A DNA stretch of 64,000 nucleotides from the NCBI GenBank assembly GCA_024372625.1, contig CP099605.1, forward strand, positions 2,418,001 to 2,482,000. The letters run 5' to 3'. Under the pieces are notes generated by a model, which worked only from the letters and a program-made list of their open reading frames with translations, was not told where the DNA came from and did not search any database. The position numbers and the translations under genes are program-made. This document shows positions 21,455 through 30,472 of the stretch, piece by piece (position 1 is the first letter of the stretch; each line of letters starts with the position of its first letter). Source of the stretch: Comamonadaceae bacterium OTU4NAUVB1 (GTDB lineage: Bacteria > Pseudomonadota > Gammaproteobacteria > Burkholderiales > Burkholderiaceae_C).

Positions 21455-22882
21455 TCAGAAGTTCAGCGTGCGCTTGTCGACCGCCAGCGCCGCTTCCTTG
21501 GTCGCTTCGGACAGCGACGGGTGGGCGTGGCAGATGCGGGCGATGTCCTCGGCGCTGGCCTTGAACTCCATCGCGACCACGGCCTCGGAGATCAGTTCGC
21601 TGACCTGCGGACCGACCATGTGGACGCCCAGGATCTCGTCCGTGGCGGCATCGGCCAGGAACTTGACCATGCCGGTCGTGTCGCCCAGCGCGCGGGCGCG
21701 GCCGTTGGCCAGGAACGGGAAGGTACCGGCCTTGTAGGCGCGGCCGCTGGCCTTGAGCTGCTGCTCGGTCTGACCCACCCAGGCGATCTCCGGATGCGTG
21801 TAGATGACCCAGGGGATGGTGTTGAAGTTGACGTGTCCGTGCTGGCCGGCGATGCGCTCGGCCACCGCAACGCCCTCTTCCTCGGCCTTGTGCGCGAGCA
21901 TCGGGCCGCGCACCACGTCGCCGACCGCCCAGACGTTGGGCAGGTTGGTCTTGCACTCGTCGTCCACCACGATGGCGCCGCGTTCGTCGAGCGCCAGGCC
22001 CACGGCTTCCGCGTTCAGGCCGATGGTGTTGGGCACGCGGCCGATCGAGACGATCAGCTTGTCGACCGCGAGCGTCACGGCCTCGCCCTTGGCGGTGGTG
22101 TAGGCGACCGACACGCCGTCGTCCGACGCGGCGATCTCGCCGACCTTCACGCCCAGTTCGATCTTCAGGCCCTGCTTGTCGAAGGCCTTCTTGGCTTCCT
22201 TGGCGATCTGCTCGTCGACCGCGCCGAGGAAGGTCGGCAGGCCTTCGAGCACCGTGACTTCGGCACCCAGACGGCGCCAGACCGAACCCATCTCCAGGCC
22301 GATGACGCCGGAGCCGATCAGTGCCAGCTTCTTGGGCACCGCGCCGATGCGCAGCGCGCCGTCGTTCGACAGGATGTTCTTCTCGTCGAAAGGCGCGCCG
22401 GGCAGCGCACGGGCGTTGGAACCGGTGGCCACGACGATGTGCTTGCCCGAGATGCTTTCCTCGGTGGCACCGGCGACCTTGAGTTCGTAGCCGGTCTCGT
22501 CGGTCTTCACGAACGAGGCGCGGCCGTGGAAGAAGGCGATCTTGTTCTTCTTGAACAGGTAGAGGATGCCGTCGTTGTTCTGCTTCACGACGTTGTCCTT
22601 GCGCGCGAGCATCCGGGCCACGTCGAGGCTCAGGCCTTCGACGCCGATGCCGTGTTCGGCGAACGAATGGCCGGCCTGCTCGAAATGCTCGGACGACTGC
22701 AGCAGCGCCTTCGACGGAATGCACCCGACGTTGGTGCACGTGCCGCCCGGTGCAGGGCCGCCCTTGGCATTGGTCCACTCGTCGACGCACGCGACGTTGA
22801 AGCCGAGTTGCGCGGCGCGGATCGCCGCGATGTAACCGCCAGGACCGCCGCCGATGACGACGACGTCGAATTGCTTGCTCAT
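21455..22882 (-). CDS. lpdA: Dihydrolipoyl dehydrogenase (E3), 2-oxoglutarate dehydrogenase operon
   Basis: FAD disulfide reductase that reoxidises dihydrolipoyl groups of the 2-oxoglutarate dehydrogenase complex. The start at 22882 ([20 protein letters not shown]) gives 475 residues and has GAGAG upstream. Visible: FAD-binding GGGPGG, redox pair [15 protein letters not shown]-binding [13 protein letters not shown], second FAD motif WAVGDVVRG and the C-terminal His-Glu dyad in [16 protein letters not shown]. It has no lipoyl domain, unlike the second E3 at 31.2 kb. Confidence 0.95.
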   Translation of the reverse strand: MSKQFDVVVIGGGPGGYIAAIRAAQLGFNVACVDEWTNAKGGPAPGGTCTNVGCIPSKALLQSSEHFEQAGHSFAEHGIGVEGLSLDVARMLARKDNVVKQNNDGILYLFKKNKIAFFHGRASFVKTDETGYELKVAGATEESISGKHIVVATGSNARALPGAPFDEKNILSNDGALRIGAVPKKLALIGSGVIGLEMGSVWRRLGAEVTVLEGLPTFLGAVDEQIAKEAKKAFDKQGLKIELGVKVGEIAASDDGVSVAYTTAKGEAVTLAVDKLIVSIGRVPNTIGLNAEAVGLALDERGAIVVDDECKTNLPNVWAVGDVVRGPMLAHKAEEEGVAVAERIAGQHGHVNFNTIPWVIYTHPEIAWVGQTEQQLKASGRAYKAGTFPFLANGRARALGDTTGMVKFLADAATDEILGVHMVGPQVSELISEAVVAMEFKASAEDIARICHAHPSLSEATKEAALAVDKRTLNF

Positions 22883-22975
22883 GTGATCTCTCGATTCAAA
22901 TCTGGGAACGGGACCTTGCGGCATCCGCGAGGTCCCGTCCGGAAACACCGCGCGACCGGCCCTGCCAAGCCGCGG

Positions 22976-23010
22976 GTGTCGCCCCCCTCGGGGGTCGGGC
23001 TCGGCGACAC
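22976..23010. repeat. Intergenic inverted repeat (REP-like hairpin) between odhB and lpdA
   Basis: GTGTCGCC at 22976-22983 is perfectly complementary to GGCGACAC at 23003-23010, enclosing a second C-rich/G-rich pair (CCCC..GGGG). No T-run follows on either strand, so it does not look like an intrinsic terminator. It may be a dispersed intergenic palindrome or a processing/stability hairpin. Only this copy is recognised in the window. Confidence 0.6.
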
Positions 23011-23035
23011 GAAGACGCGCGAGGACGGGAACAGG

Positions 23036-24307
23036 TCAGATGTCGAACAGCAGGCGAGCCGGGTCTTCCAGCGCTTCCTTCATGGCGACCAGGCCCAGGA
23101 CGGCTTCGCGGCCGTCGATGATGCGGTGGTCGTAGCTCATGGCGAGGTAGTTCATGGGGCGGATCACGATCTGTCCGTTCTCCACCACCGCGCGGTCCTT
23201 GGTCGCGTGCACGCCCAGGATGGCCGACTGCGGCGGGTTGATGATGGGCGTCGACAGCATCGAGCCGAAGGTACCGCCGTTGGAGATGGAGAACGTGCCA
23301 CCGGTCATGTCCTCGATGCCGAGCTTGCCGTCCTGGGCCTTCTTGCCGAACTCGGCGATCTTCTTCTCGATGTCCGCGAAGCTCATCTGGTCGGCGTTGC
23401 GCAGGATCGGCACCACCAGGCCACGCGGCGAGCCCACCGCGATGCCGATGTCGAAATAGCCGTGGTAGACGATGTCGTTGCCGTCGACCGACGCGTTGAT
23501 GACCGGGAACTTCTTGAGGGCGTGCACCGCCGCCTTGACGAAGAAGCTCATGAAGCCCAGCTTCACGCCGTGCTCCTTGGTGAAGGAGTCCTGGAACTTC
23601 TTGCGCATGTCCATGACCGGGGCCATGTTCACTTCGTTGAAGGTCGTGAGGATGGCGTTGGTCGACTGCGACTGCAGCAGGCGCTCGGCGATGCGCGCGC
23701 GCAGGCGGCTCATCGGCACGCGCTGTTCGGGACGCTCGCCCAGGTCCTTGGGCGCCGACGGCGCGGCGACCTGCTGGAGGGCAGGCTTGGCGACCGGCGC
23801 GGGAGCGACGGCGGGCGCCTTGGCGGTCGTGCCAGAGGCCACGGCGCCCAGCACGTCGCCCTTGGTGACGCGGCCGTCGCGGCCGGTGCCGGAGACATCG
23901 CCGGCGGTGAGCTGGTTGTCGGCCAGCAGCTTGGCCGCGGCCGGCATGGCCACGTCCGACTTCGAGCCACCCGATGCGGCGGGCGCAGCAGCGGCGGCGG
24001 CTGGGGCGGCAGCGGCAGCGGCGGGTGCGGCAGCAGGCGCGGCGGCGGGTGCGGCCGCGGCCTTGGCGTCGGTGTCGATGCGCGCGATGACCTGTTCGGC
24101 CACCACCGTGGCGCCATCGGCCTGGACGATCTCGGCGAGCACGCCGGCCGACGGGGCCGGCACTTCGAGCACGACCTTGTCGGTCTCGATCTCGATGAGG
24201 ATCTCGTCGACGGCGATGGCGTCGCCGACCTTCTTCTTCCAGGTCAGCATGGTGGCTTCGGCCACGGATTCGGACAGCTGCGGGACTTTGACTTCAACGA
24301 TGGACAT
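23036..24307 (-). CDS. odhB: Dihydrolipoyl succinyltransferase (E2) of 2-oxoglutarate dehydrogenase
   Basis: E2 core (SucB) transferring succinyl groups to CoA. From ATG 24307 it is 423 residues: one lipoyl domain ([19 protein letters not shown], lipoylated Lys in [14 protein letters not shown]), a long Ala/Pro linker, a peripheral subunit-binding domain ([20 protein letters not shown]) and the catalytic domain ending with [15 protein letters not shown], which contains the catalytic His. It lies between odhA (96 bp) and lpdA. Confidence 0.97.
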   Translation of the reverse strand: MSIVEVKVPQLSESVAEATMLTWKKKVGDAIAVDEILIEIETDKVVLEVPAPSAGVLAEIVQADGATVVAEQVIARIDTDAKAAAAPAAAPAAAPAAAAAAPAAAAAAPAASGGSKSDVAMPAAAKLLADNQLTAGDVSGTGRDGRVTKGDVLGAVASGTTAKAPAVAPAPVAKPALQQVAAPSAPKDLGERPEQRVPMSRLRARIAERLLQSQSTNAILTTFNEVNMAPVMDMRKKFQDSFTKEHGVKLGFMSFFVKAAVHALKKFPVINASVDGNDIVYHGYFDIGIAVGSPRGLVVPILRNADQMSFADIEKKIAEFGKKAQDGKLGIEDMTGGTFSISNGGTFGSMLSTPIINPPQSAILGVHATKDRAVVENGQIVIRPMNYLAMSYDHRIIDGREAVLGLVAMKEALEDPARLLFDI

Positions 24308-24403
24308 GGTGCTTGTTCTCTTCGTTATGGCTTGTGAGGTGACGGGAGGGCGAGCGGCGGGGAGACGCAGGCGCGCGACGGCGCCCGGCACCCCGGACCC
24401 GGC

Positions 24404-27295
24404 TTACTTGGTGAGGACGAAGCCCTTGAGCTTGGCGAAAGCGGCATCGACCAGGGCCTTCTGCTGCTCCTGGTGCAGATGGGAGTAGCCTACCGCCGGC
24501 GACGCCGACGCGGTGCGCCCGGCGTAGCCGAGCTTCTGGCCTTCGGCAAGGTTCTCGTGGATGTAGTGCTGCACGAAGAACCAGGCACCCTGGTTCTGCG
24601 GCTCGTCCTGCGTCCAGACGACGTCCACCAGGTTCGGATACTTGCGGATCTCGTTGGCGAACGCCTTGTGCGGGAACGGATAGAGCTGCTCGACACGGAT
24701 GATCGCCACGTCGTCGACGCCCTTCTCCTCGCGCTTCTTGGCCAGGTCGTAGTAGACCTTGCCCGAGCACGCGATCACGCGGCGGACCTTGTCGGCCTTC
24801 AGATTGCGGCTGTCGGGGATGACGGTCTGGAACGAGCCCTTGGTGAACTCCACCAGCGGCGAGGTCGCGTCCTTGTTGCGCAGCAGCGACTTGGGCGTCA
24901 GGATGACCAGCGGCTTCCTCAGGTTTCGCACCATCTGGCGACGCAGCAGATGGAAGATCTGGCTGGCGGTGGTGGGCTGCACGACCTGCATGTTGGTGTC
25001 GGCGCTCAGTTGCATGAAGCGCTCCAGGCGCGCCGAGCTGTGCTCCGGGCCCTGACCCTCGTAGCCGTGCGGCAGCATCATGGTCAGGCCGTTGACGCGG
25101 CCCCACTTCACCTCGCCGGAGGCGATGAACTGGTCGATCACGACCTGCGCACCGTTGACGAAATCGCCGAACTGCGCCTCCCAGATCACCAGCGTGTTCG
25201 GGTCGTTCGAGGCATAGCCGTATTCGAAGGCCAGCACGGCCTCCTCCGACAGGATCGAGTCGATCACCACGAACGGTGCCTGGTTGTCGGTCACGTTCTG
25301 CAGCGGCACGTAGGTGCCCTCGTCGAACTTCTCGCGGTTCTGGTCGTGCAGCACGGCATGGCGGTGCGTGAACGTGCCACGGCCGCAGTCCTCGCCCGAC
25401 AGGCGCACCGGATAGCCGCTCGCCACCAGCGAGGCGAAGGCCATGTGCTCGCCCATGCCCCAGTCGACGTTGACGTCGCCGCGACCCATGGCGGCACGGT
25501 CGTCGAGCACCTTCTTGACCAGCGGATGCACCGTGAAGCCGGCGGGCACGGTGGTGATCCGCTCGGCCAGACGCTTCCATTCGGCCGTCGGCAGCGCCGT
25601 GTCGGCGGCATCGGTCCACTTGCGGTTGAGGTAGGGGCTCCAATCGACGGCGAACTTGCTCTTGAAGTTCGTCAGCACCGGGTTGGTGGTGTTCTGGCCG
25701 GCATCGAAGGCCGCACGCTGCGCCTTGACCATGTCGTCGCCCAGCGTGTCGCCAAGGCCCTGGGCAGCGAGTTTGTCGGCGTAGAGCCGACGCGTGCCCG
25801 GATGCTGGGCGATCTTCTTGTACATCAGCGGCTGGGTGAGCGAAGGCGTGTCCTGCTCGTTGTGGCCCAGCTTGCGGAAACAGATGATGTCGACCACGAC
25901 GTCCTTCTGGAACTCCATGCGGAAGTCCAGTGCGAGCTGCGAGGCGAGCACCACGGCTTCGGGATCGTCGCCGTTCACGTGCAGCACCGGCGCCTCGATC
26001 ATCTTGACGATGTCCGAGCAGTACAGCGTCGAGCGGCTGTCGCGCGGGTCGCTGGTGGTGAAGCCGATCTGGTTGTTGATGACCATGTGGACCGTGCCGC
26101 CGGTGTGGTAGCCACGCGTCTCGGCGAGCGCGAGCGTCTCCATGACGACGCCCTGGCCGGCGAAGGCCGCATCGCCGTGCACGATGATCGGCAGCACCTG
26201 CTTGCCCTTGGGGTCGCCACGGCGGTCCATGCGCGCGCGCACCGAGCCCTCGACCACCGGGTTGACGATCTCCAGGTGCGACGGATTGAACGCCAGGCTC
26301 AGGTGGACCGGGCCACCGCGGGTGGTGACGTCGGAGCTGAAGCCCTGATGGTATTTCACGTCGCCGCTGGGCAGCTCCTCGGGCGCGGTGTGATCGAACT
26401 CGGCGAACAGGTCGGCCGGCAGCTTGCCCAGCGAGTTCACCAGCACGTTCAGGCGGCCGCGGTGGGCCATGCCGATCACGATCTCCTGCACGCCCTTCTC
26501 GCCGGCGCCATTGATGATCTCGTCCATCGACACGATGAAGCTCTCGCCGCCCTCGAGCGAAAAACGCTTCTGGCCGACGTACTTGGTGTGCAGGAAGCGC
26601 TCCAGGCCCTCGGCCGCCGTCAGGCGCTCCAGCACGTGCCTCTTCTGGTCGGCGTTGAACTTCGGGTTGGCCCGGTCGCTCTCCAGCCGCTGCTGCCACC
26701 AGCGCTTCTGGTTCTGGTCGGTGGTGTACATGTACTCCACGCCGATCGTGCCGCAGTAGGTCTCGCGCAGGGCGTTGAGCAGGTCGCGCAGGGACATCGT
26801 GTCCTTGCCGAAGAAGGTGTTGCTGGTGTTGAACACCGTCTCGAGGTCGGCGTCGGTGAAGCCGTAGAACGACGGCTCCAGCTCGGGGATCGAGGGGCGC
26901 TCGGTGCGCTTGAGCGGATCGAGGTCGGCCCAGCGGGCGCCGACGTTGCGGTAGGCGGCGATCAGTTGCTGGACGGCGGTGCGCTGGCGGCCGAGCTCGG
27001 AATCCGCGCCACTCGCATGCACCACGCGCGTGGTGCCCTGCTTGGCGCGTTCGGCGAAGGCGTTGACCACCGGCAGGTGCGGGACGTCGCGGGTGTTGCG
27101 TCCGTCGGCCGACGGCACGTGCTGAAGGGCGTCGAAATAGGTACGCCAGTTGTCGGGCACGCTGCCCGGGTTGGCGAGGTAGTTCTCGTACATCTCCTCG
27201 ACATAGGGCGCATTGCCGCCGAAGAGATAGGTGCTGCCTTCGTAGCCCTGGTAGATTTGGCTGGCAGACGCCGAGGGCGTCGTTGAATCGCTCAT
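24404..27295 (-). CDS. odhA: 2-oxoglutarate dehydrogenase E1 component
   Basis: Thiamine-diphosphate E1 (SucA) catalysing decarboxylation of 2-oxoglutarate in the TCA cycle. The start at 27295 (MSDSTTPSASASQIYQ) gives 963 residues. Visible: the N-terminal segment APYVEEMYENYLANPGSVPDNWR, KRFSLEGGESFI, GMAHRGRLNVL, the ThDP motif GDAAFAGQGVV ... INNQIGFTTS, and the C-terminal region VWTQDEPQNQGAWFF. The frame is open 43 codons upstream, but that part is the RNA leader. First gene of odhA-odhB-lpdA-zapE. Confidence 0.97.
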   Translation of the reverse strand: MSDSTTPSASASQIYQGYEGSTYLFGGNAPYVEEMYENYLANPGSVPDNWRTYFDALQHVPSADGRNTRDVPHLPVVNAFAERAKQGTTRVVHASGADSELGRQRTAVQQLIAAYRNVGARWADLDPLKRTERPSIPELEPSFYGFTDADLETVFNTSNTFFGKDTMSLRDLLNALRETYCGTIGVEYMYTTDQNQKRWWQQRLESDRANPKFNADQKRHVLERLTAAEGLERFLHTKYVGQKRFSLEGGESFIVSMDEIINGAGEKGVQEIVIGMAHRGRLNVLVNSLGKLPADLFAEFDHTAPEELPSGDVKYHQGFSSDVTTRGGPVHLSLAFNPSHLEIVNPVVEGSVRARMDRRGDPKGKQVLPIIVHGDAAFAGQGVVMETLALAETRGYHTGGTVHMVINNQIGFTTSDPRDSRSTLYCSDIVKMIEAPVLHVNGDDPEAVVLASQLALDFRMEFQKDVVVDIICFRKLGHNEQDTPSLTQPLMYKKIAQHPGTRRLYADKLAAQGLGDTLGDDMVKAQRAAFDAGQNTTNPVLTNFKSKFAVDWSPYLNRKWTDAADTALPTAEWKRLAERITTVPAGFTVHPLVKKVLDDRAAMGRGDVNVDWGMGEHMAFASLVASGYPVRLSGEDCGRGTFTHRHAVLHDQNREKFDEGTYVPLQNVTDNQAPFVVIDSILSEEAVLAFEYGYASNDPNTLVIWEAQFGDFVNGAQVVIDQFIASGEVKWGRVNGLTMMLPHGYEGQGPEHSSARLERFMQLSADTNMQVVQPTTASQIFHLLRRQMVRNLRKPLVILTPKSLLRNKDATSPLVEFTKGSFQTVIPDSRNLKADKVRRVIACSGKVYYDLAKKREEKGVDDVAIIRVEQLYPFPHKAFANEIRKYPNLVDVVWTQDEPQNQGAWFFVQHYIHENLAEGQKLGYAGRTASASPAVGYSHLHQEQQKALVDAAFAKLKGFVLTK

Positions 27296-27424
27296 TATTC
27301 CGCTGACCTTCGCTCTCCTCTGGAGAGCATTAGCTGGTTTGAGAAACCTTCCGCGACACGGCTGAACCGATTGGCGGATGCGACTGTGGCTGGGGAAGGG
27401 CCTAGTACACCGCGATTGTGCCAC
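27296..27424 (-). promoter_or_regulatory. odhA (sucA) 5' leader, candidate sucA RNA motif
   Basis: Minus-strand leader immediately before odhA. It contains a GCTCTCC-AGA-GGAGAGC hairpin (27312-27328) ending 16 bp before the ATG, whose 3' arm carries a Shine-Dalgarno-like GGAG, and a GGTTT-CTC-AAACC hairpin (27336-27348). A second possible ribosome site, GAAGG (27306-27310), follows the first hairpin. The 'sucA RNA motif' is an established Burkholderiales cis-element found only in sucA leaders and overlapping the ribosome site. Location and local structure fit, but I cannot align it to the covariance model, so the assignment is partly by context. Confidence 0.6.
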
Positions 27425-27551
27425 GGCATGTCCAACGCCCTTCGATTCGCATGTCGTCGCAATCCGACAGTCTCTCGTGGACCGGTCGGCTGTGCAGGAA
27501 GGTGGATGGGATTGCTGGCATCACCCTAACCCAGGTGGGTGACGGCGGCAA

Positions 27552-28151
27552 TCACCGGATCAGTTCGAGGAATTCCCGGAAGCGCGGATGCTCGGCCGTG
27601 CCGAGCCATTCGAAACCCACCATCTCGGTGGTCACCAGCTCGGCGCCGGCGCCGGCCAGACGGTCGAACGCGGCGTCGCGGTTGCGTTCGGTGCGCGAGC
27701 TGCAGGCGTCGGTCACGACCCACACTTCGAACTCGTCCTCCAACAGGTCGAGGGCCGTCTGCAGCAGGCAGACGTGCGCCTCGCACCCGGCGATGACGAT
27801 GGTGTTGCGCTCGTCGCCGCCCGTCGGCTTCTGCAGGTGCTTGGGCAGGCTCCTCGCGTTGCCCTGGGGCGCCTTCGCCGGCGCGCGCAGCCATTCGCCC
27901 AGGCCTTCCTCGACACCACTGAAATGCATCTTGGCCAAGGTGCGACGGCACAGGGATCGCAGTTCGGCGGGGTTCTCGCCGAGCTTCGAAGGATTCTGTT
28001 CGGTGCCCCACACGGGCACGTCGACCAGCGCGGCGATCTTCGCCAACCGCACCGCGTTGGCCGCCGCGGCGTCGCCCTCGAAGATGGCGGGCATCAGGCG
28101 GGACTGGTAGTCGACCAGCACGAGTTGGGATTGGGAGGCGTCGAGCAGCAT
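27552..28151 (-). CDS. Isochorismatase-family cysteine hydrolase
   Basis: Isochorismatase-like hydrolase (the family includes nicotinamidases, carbamoylsarcosine amidases and YcaC-type proteins); the substrate cannot be told. The 199-residue protein from ATG 28151 shows the Asp-Lys-Cys triad context: LVDYQSRLMPAIF (Asp14), RTLAKMHFSGV (Lys) and IAGCEAHVCLLQTALDLL (nucleophile Cys). Best resemblance is to the YcaC-like branch. It is monocistronic and diverges from the lipoprotein hydrolase with a 116 bp intergenic region. Confidence 0.85.
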   Translation of the reverse strand: MLLDASQSQLVLVDYQSRLMPAIFEGDAAAANAVRLAKIAALVDVPVWGTEQNPSKLGENPAELRSLCRRTLAKMHFSGVEEGLGEWLRAPAKAPQGNARSLPKHLQKPTGGDERNTIVIAGCEAHVCLLQTALDLLEDEFEVWVVTDACSSRTERNRDAAFDRLAGAGAELVTTEMVGFEWLGTAEHPRFREFLELIR

Positions 28152-28267
28152 GGGATCGGAGGGATTTGAAGGAAAGGGAAGGAAGGACGACCGGCACTGC
28201 GTTCCGGCCCGCAGGCCGAACCGTACCACCGCGCCGGCGCGGCGCGTGCCGCGCATAGACTGGACCG

Positions 28268-29047
28268 ATGTTCAAGCGAGCCGCCATCCTGACCGTGTCG
28301 TGTGCCCTGTTCGGTGCCGGTTGCGCCTCGCGTCCGGCCACCGCCCCGATGCCCACGCGCTTCGACGCCGGAGCGTGTCCGGCGGCGACCGACACCCTCC
28401 TCGTGCTCCTGCCCGGCGCCCGCTCGCCGATCGACGAGTTCGAGCGTGAAGGCTTCGTCGACGCGGTGCGCGAGCGTGGGCTGGCGGTGGACGTGGTGCG
28501 CGCCGACGCGCATCGCGGCTACTACGACGCGTCGCTCGCCGTCGTGCAGCGGCTGCGCGAGGACGTGATCGCGCCGGCACAGGCACGCGGGTATCGCTCG
28601 ATCTGGATCGCGGGCATTTCCCTGGGCGGCCTTGGCGGCGCGCTCTATGCGCAGGCGCACCCCGCCGATGTCGCGGGGCTGGTGCTCATCGCGCCCTATC
28701 TGGGCGAACGCGCGACGGCCACCGAGATCGACAACGCGGGCGGCCTCGTCAACTGGCAGGCACCGACCGGGCCGCTGCAACCACCACAGCAAGCAGCGCG
28801 CGAATTCCGTGACCCGGCGCTCTGGCGATGGCTCCAGACCCGTGCGGCGCAACCGCAGGATGCGGGTTCGCCACCGCTCTATCTGGGCTATGGACGAGAG
28901 GATCGCTTCGCCTTCAACCATCGCCTGCTCGGAGCCGCCCTGCCCGCCGCTCGCGTGGCGACCACCGCAGGCGGTCACGACTGGCCGGCGTGGCGGCGTC
29001 TGTGGCAATCCCTGCTGTCGACGCTTCCCTTGCCGCGCTGCGGCTGA
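28268..29047 (+). CDS. Predicted lipoprotein alpha/beta-hydrolase
   Basis: Likely membrane-anchored alpha/beta-hydrolase of unknown substrate. The 259-residue precursor has a signal peptide with lipobox FGAGC (Cys19). The mature part shows LLVLLPGARSPIDEFE (oxyanion region), a nucleophile elbow GISLGGLGG (Ser), LVLIAPYLGER after it, an acidic residue in LGYGREDRF, and a C-terminal His in AGGHDWPAW, giving a plausible Ser-Asp-His triad. No operon partners. Confidence 0.8.
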   Translation: MFKRAAILTVSCALFGAGCASRPATAPMPTRFDAGACPAATDTLLVLLPGARSPIDEFEREGFVDAVRERGLAVDVVRADAHRGYYDASLAVVQRLREDVIAPAQARGYRSIWIAGISLGGLGGALYAQAHPADVAGLVLIAPYLGERATATEIDNAGGLVNWQAPTGPLQPPQQAAREFRDPALWRWLQTRAAQPQDAGSPPLYLGYGREDRFAFNHRLLGAALPAARVATTAGGHDWPAWRRLWQSLLSTLPLPRCG

Positions 29048-29101
29048 ACGAGGCCCCGACACAGGGCATGCCCCGGCCGGATTCGCCTCGACAGGTCGAA
29101 T

Positions 29102-30238
29102 CTACTCGGGCCGCAGCCGGATGAGCTGGCCGCCGCGCGACGCGTCGGTCAGCACGTAGAGCAGGCCGTCGGGCCCCTGCTTCACATCGCGGACGCGGGC
29201 CCGACCGTCCTCGAGCAGCTTGTGCTCGGCGATCACCTTGCCGTCCTTCAGTTCGATGCGGTCGAGGTAGCCGAATTTGAGCGAGCCCACGAACAGGTTG
29301 CCCTTCCAGCCCGGATCGTAACGATCGCTGGTGAGGAAGGCCATGCCCGAGGTCGCGATCGAAGGCACCCAGTGATGCACCGGCTGCGCCATGCCGTCCT
29401 TGGCGGTGAGGCCGTCGCCGATCCTGCCGCCACCGTAGTTCTCGCCGTGGGTGATCACGGGCCAGCCATGGTTGACGCCGGCTTCGGGCACGTTGATCTC
29501 GTCACCCCCCTGCGGCCCGTGTTCGGTCATCCACAGCCGACCGTCGGGCGCGAGCGTCGCGCCCTGGCCGTTGCGATGGCCGTAGCTCCAGATCTCGGGC
29601 AGGGCACCGGCGCGCTTCACGAACGGGTTGTCGGGCGGCACCGTGCCGTCCTTGCGGATGCACACGATCTTGCCGATGTGGTTGTCCAGCTTCTGCGCGT
29701 CGTCCTTGCGACTGAAACGATCGCCCAGGGTCAGGAACAGCGTTCCGTCACGGGCCTCGACGATGCGGCAGCCGAAATGAGCGGAACTGGCGACCTTGGG
29801 CTTCTGGCTGAAGATCACCCTGACCGATTCGAGTCGGGTGCGATCGGCCGACAGGCGTGCGCTGGCCAGGGCCGTGCCGTTGGCGGGGCCGGAGGCCGAG
29901 GGTTCGGAAAAGCAGAAATAGACCGTGCGGTTGTCGTTGAAGCCCGAGTCGGACAGCACGTCGAGCAAGCCCCCCTGCCCGCCGGTCGCGATCGGCGGCA
30001 GGCCCTGCAGTGCCATGCCGATCGCACCGCCGGGTTCCACCACGCGCAAGCGACCCGCCTTCTCGCTGACCAGGAAGCGTCCTTCGGGCAGGAAGGCGAT
30101 GCCCCAGGGACTTTCAAGCTCGGACGTCACCACCTCGCTGCGTGCCTGCCCCGCGACCGCTCCCGCGAACGTCGCCAAGGCCAAGGCAAGTGCACAGGTT
30201 CGAAGACCTTTCTTGGACGCTCCGGGCGTGCGATTCAT
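29102..30238 (-). CDS. PQQ-dependent aldose sugar dehydrogenase (YliI/Asd-like)
   Basis: Periplasmic six-bladed beta-propeller quinoprotein of the soluble glucose-dehydrogenase-like family (E. coli YliI/Asd). A signal peptide (CALALALATFAGAVAGQA) is followed by LESPWGIAFLPEGRFLVSEKAGRL, GGLLDVLSDSGF, AHFGCRIVEARDGTLFLTLGDR, SYGHRNGQG, LWMTEHGPQGGDEINVPEAG and a C-terminal VRDVKQGPDGLLYVLTD. Two in-frame ATGs lie 6 bp apart; 30238 is preferred because AGGGG (30245-30249) is 6 bp upstream of it. This gives 378 residues. The gene reads out of an AT-rich upstream patch. Confidence 0.88.
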   Translation of the reverse strand: MNRTPGASKKGLRTCALALALATFAGAVAGQARSEVVTSELESPWGIAFLPEGRFLVSEKAGRLRVVEPGGAIGMALQGLPPIATGGQGGLLDVLSDSGFNDNRTVYFCFSEPSASGPANGTALASARLSADRTRLESVRVIFSQKPKVASSAHFGCRIVEARDGTLFLTLGDRFSRKDDAQKLDNHIGKIVCIRKDGTVPPDNPFVKRAGALPEIWSYGHRNGQGATLAPDGRLWMTEHGPQGGDEINVPEAGVNHGWPVITHGENYGGGRIGDGLTAKDGMAQPVHHWVPSIATSGMAFLTSDRYDPGWKGNLFVGSLKFGYLDRIELKDGKVIAEHKLLEDGRARVRDVKQGPDGLLYVLTDASRGGQLIRLRPE

Positions 30239-30244
30239 GATCAT

Positions 30245-30436
30245 CCCCTGAAAAAAGACAAATCTTATTTTTAATAAAAACGTCTACGATTTCACTTAAA
30301 CCATTAAACTTTTTCATTACATGAGCATTGACAACGCCGAACCTGTTGATCAAAGATTCAAGTCGCAATTGCTCGAAAAATAAAAAACCTGATTTGAAAC
30401 AACAACTTACGCAAGGTAAGTGATGTCGCTTCGAGG
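30245..30436. other. AT-rich intergenic patch between divergent genes
   Basis: About 190 bp with a base composition unlike the rest of the window, with long A/T runs such as TTTTTAATAAAAA at 30269-30281. It contains an ACTTAC-GCAAG-GTAAGT inverted repeat (30405-30421) 16 bp upstream of the nlpC -35 box, and serves as the upstream region of both divergent genes. No convincing gene: the minus-strand frame crossing it reads into the sugar dehydrogenase in the wrong frame. Confidence 0.7.
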
Positions 30437-30465
30437 TTGACACTCACTGTCGTCGTCAATATCCT
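30437..30465 (+). promoter_or_regulatory. Sigma-70 promoter of the NlpC/P60 gene (predicted leaderless)
   Basis: Perfect -35 TTGACA (30437-30442), 17 bp spacer, -10 TATCCT (30460-30465, matching 4 of 6 consensus positions). The A of the ATG at 30473 is the eighth base after the -10, where transcription would be expected to start, and no Shine-Dalgarno is visible before the ATG. Confidence 0.65.
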
Positions 30466-30472
30466 ACGCGGC

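Noticed and set aside
21521..24337. A 938-codon plus-strand frame opposite lpdA/odhB
   Set aside because: Same GC-driven shadow effect; composition follows the antisense of Ala/Pro-rich linkers and it crosses two gene boundaries.
30114..30443. A minus-strand frame across the AT-rich patch (109 codons)
   Set aside because: It overlaps the sugar dehydrogenase N-terminus in another frame and has no ribosome site; its ordinary-looking composition comes from the AT-rich DNA.
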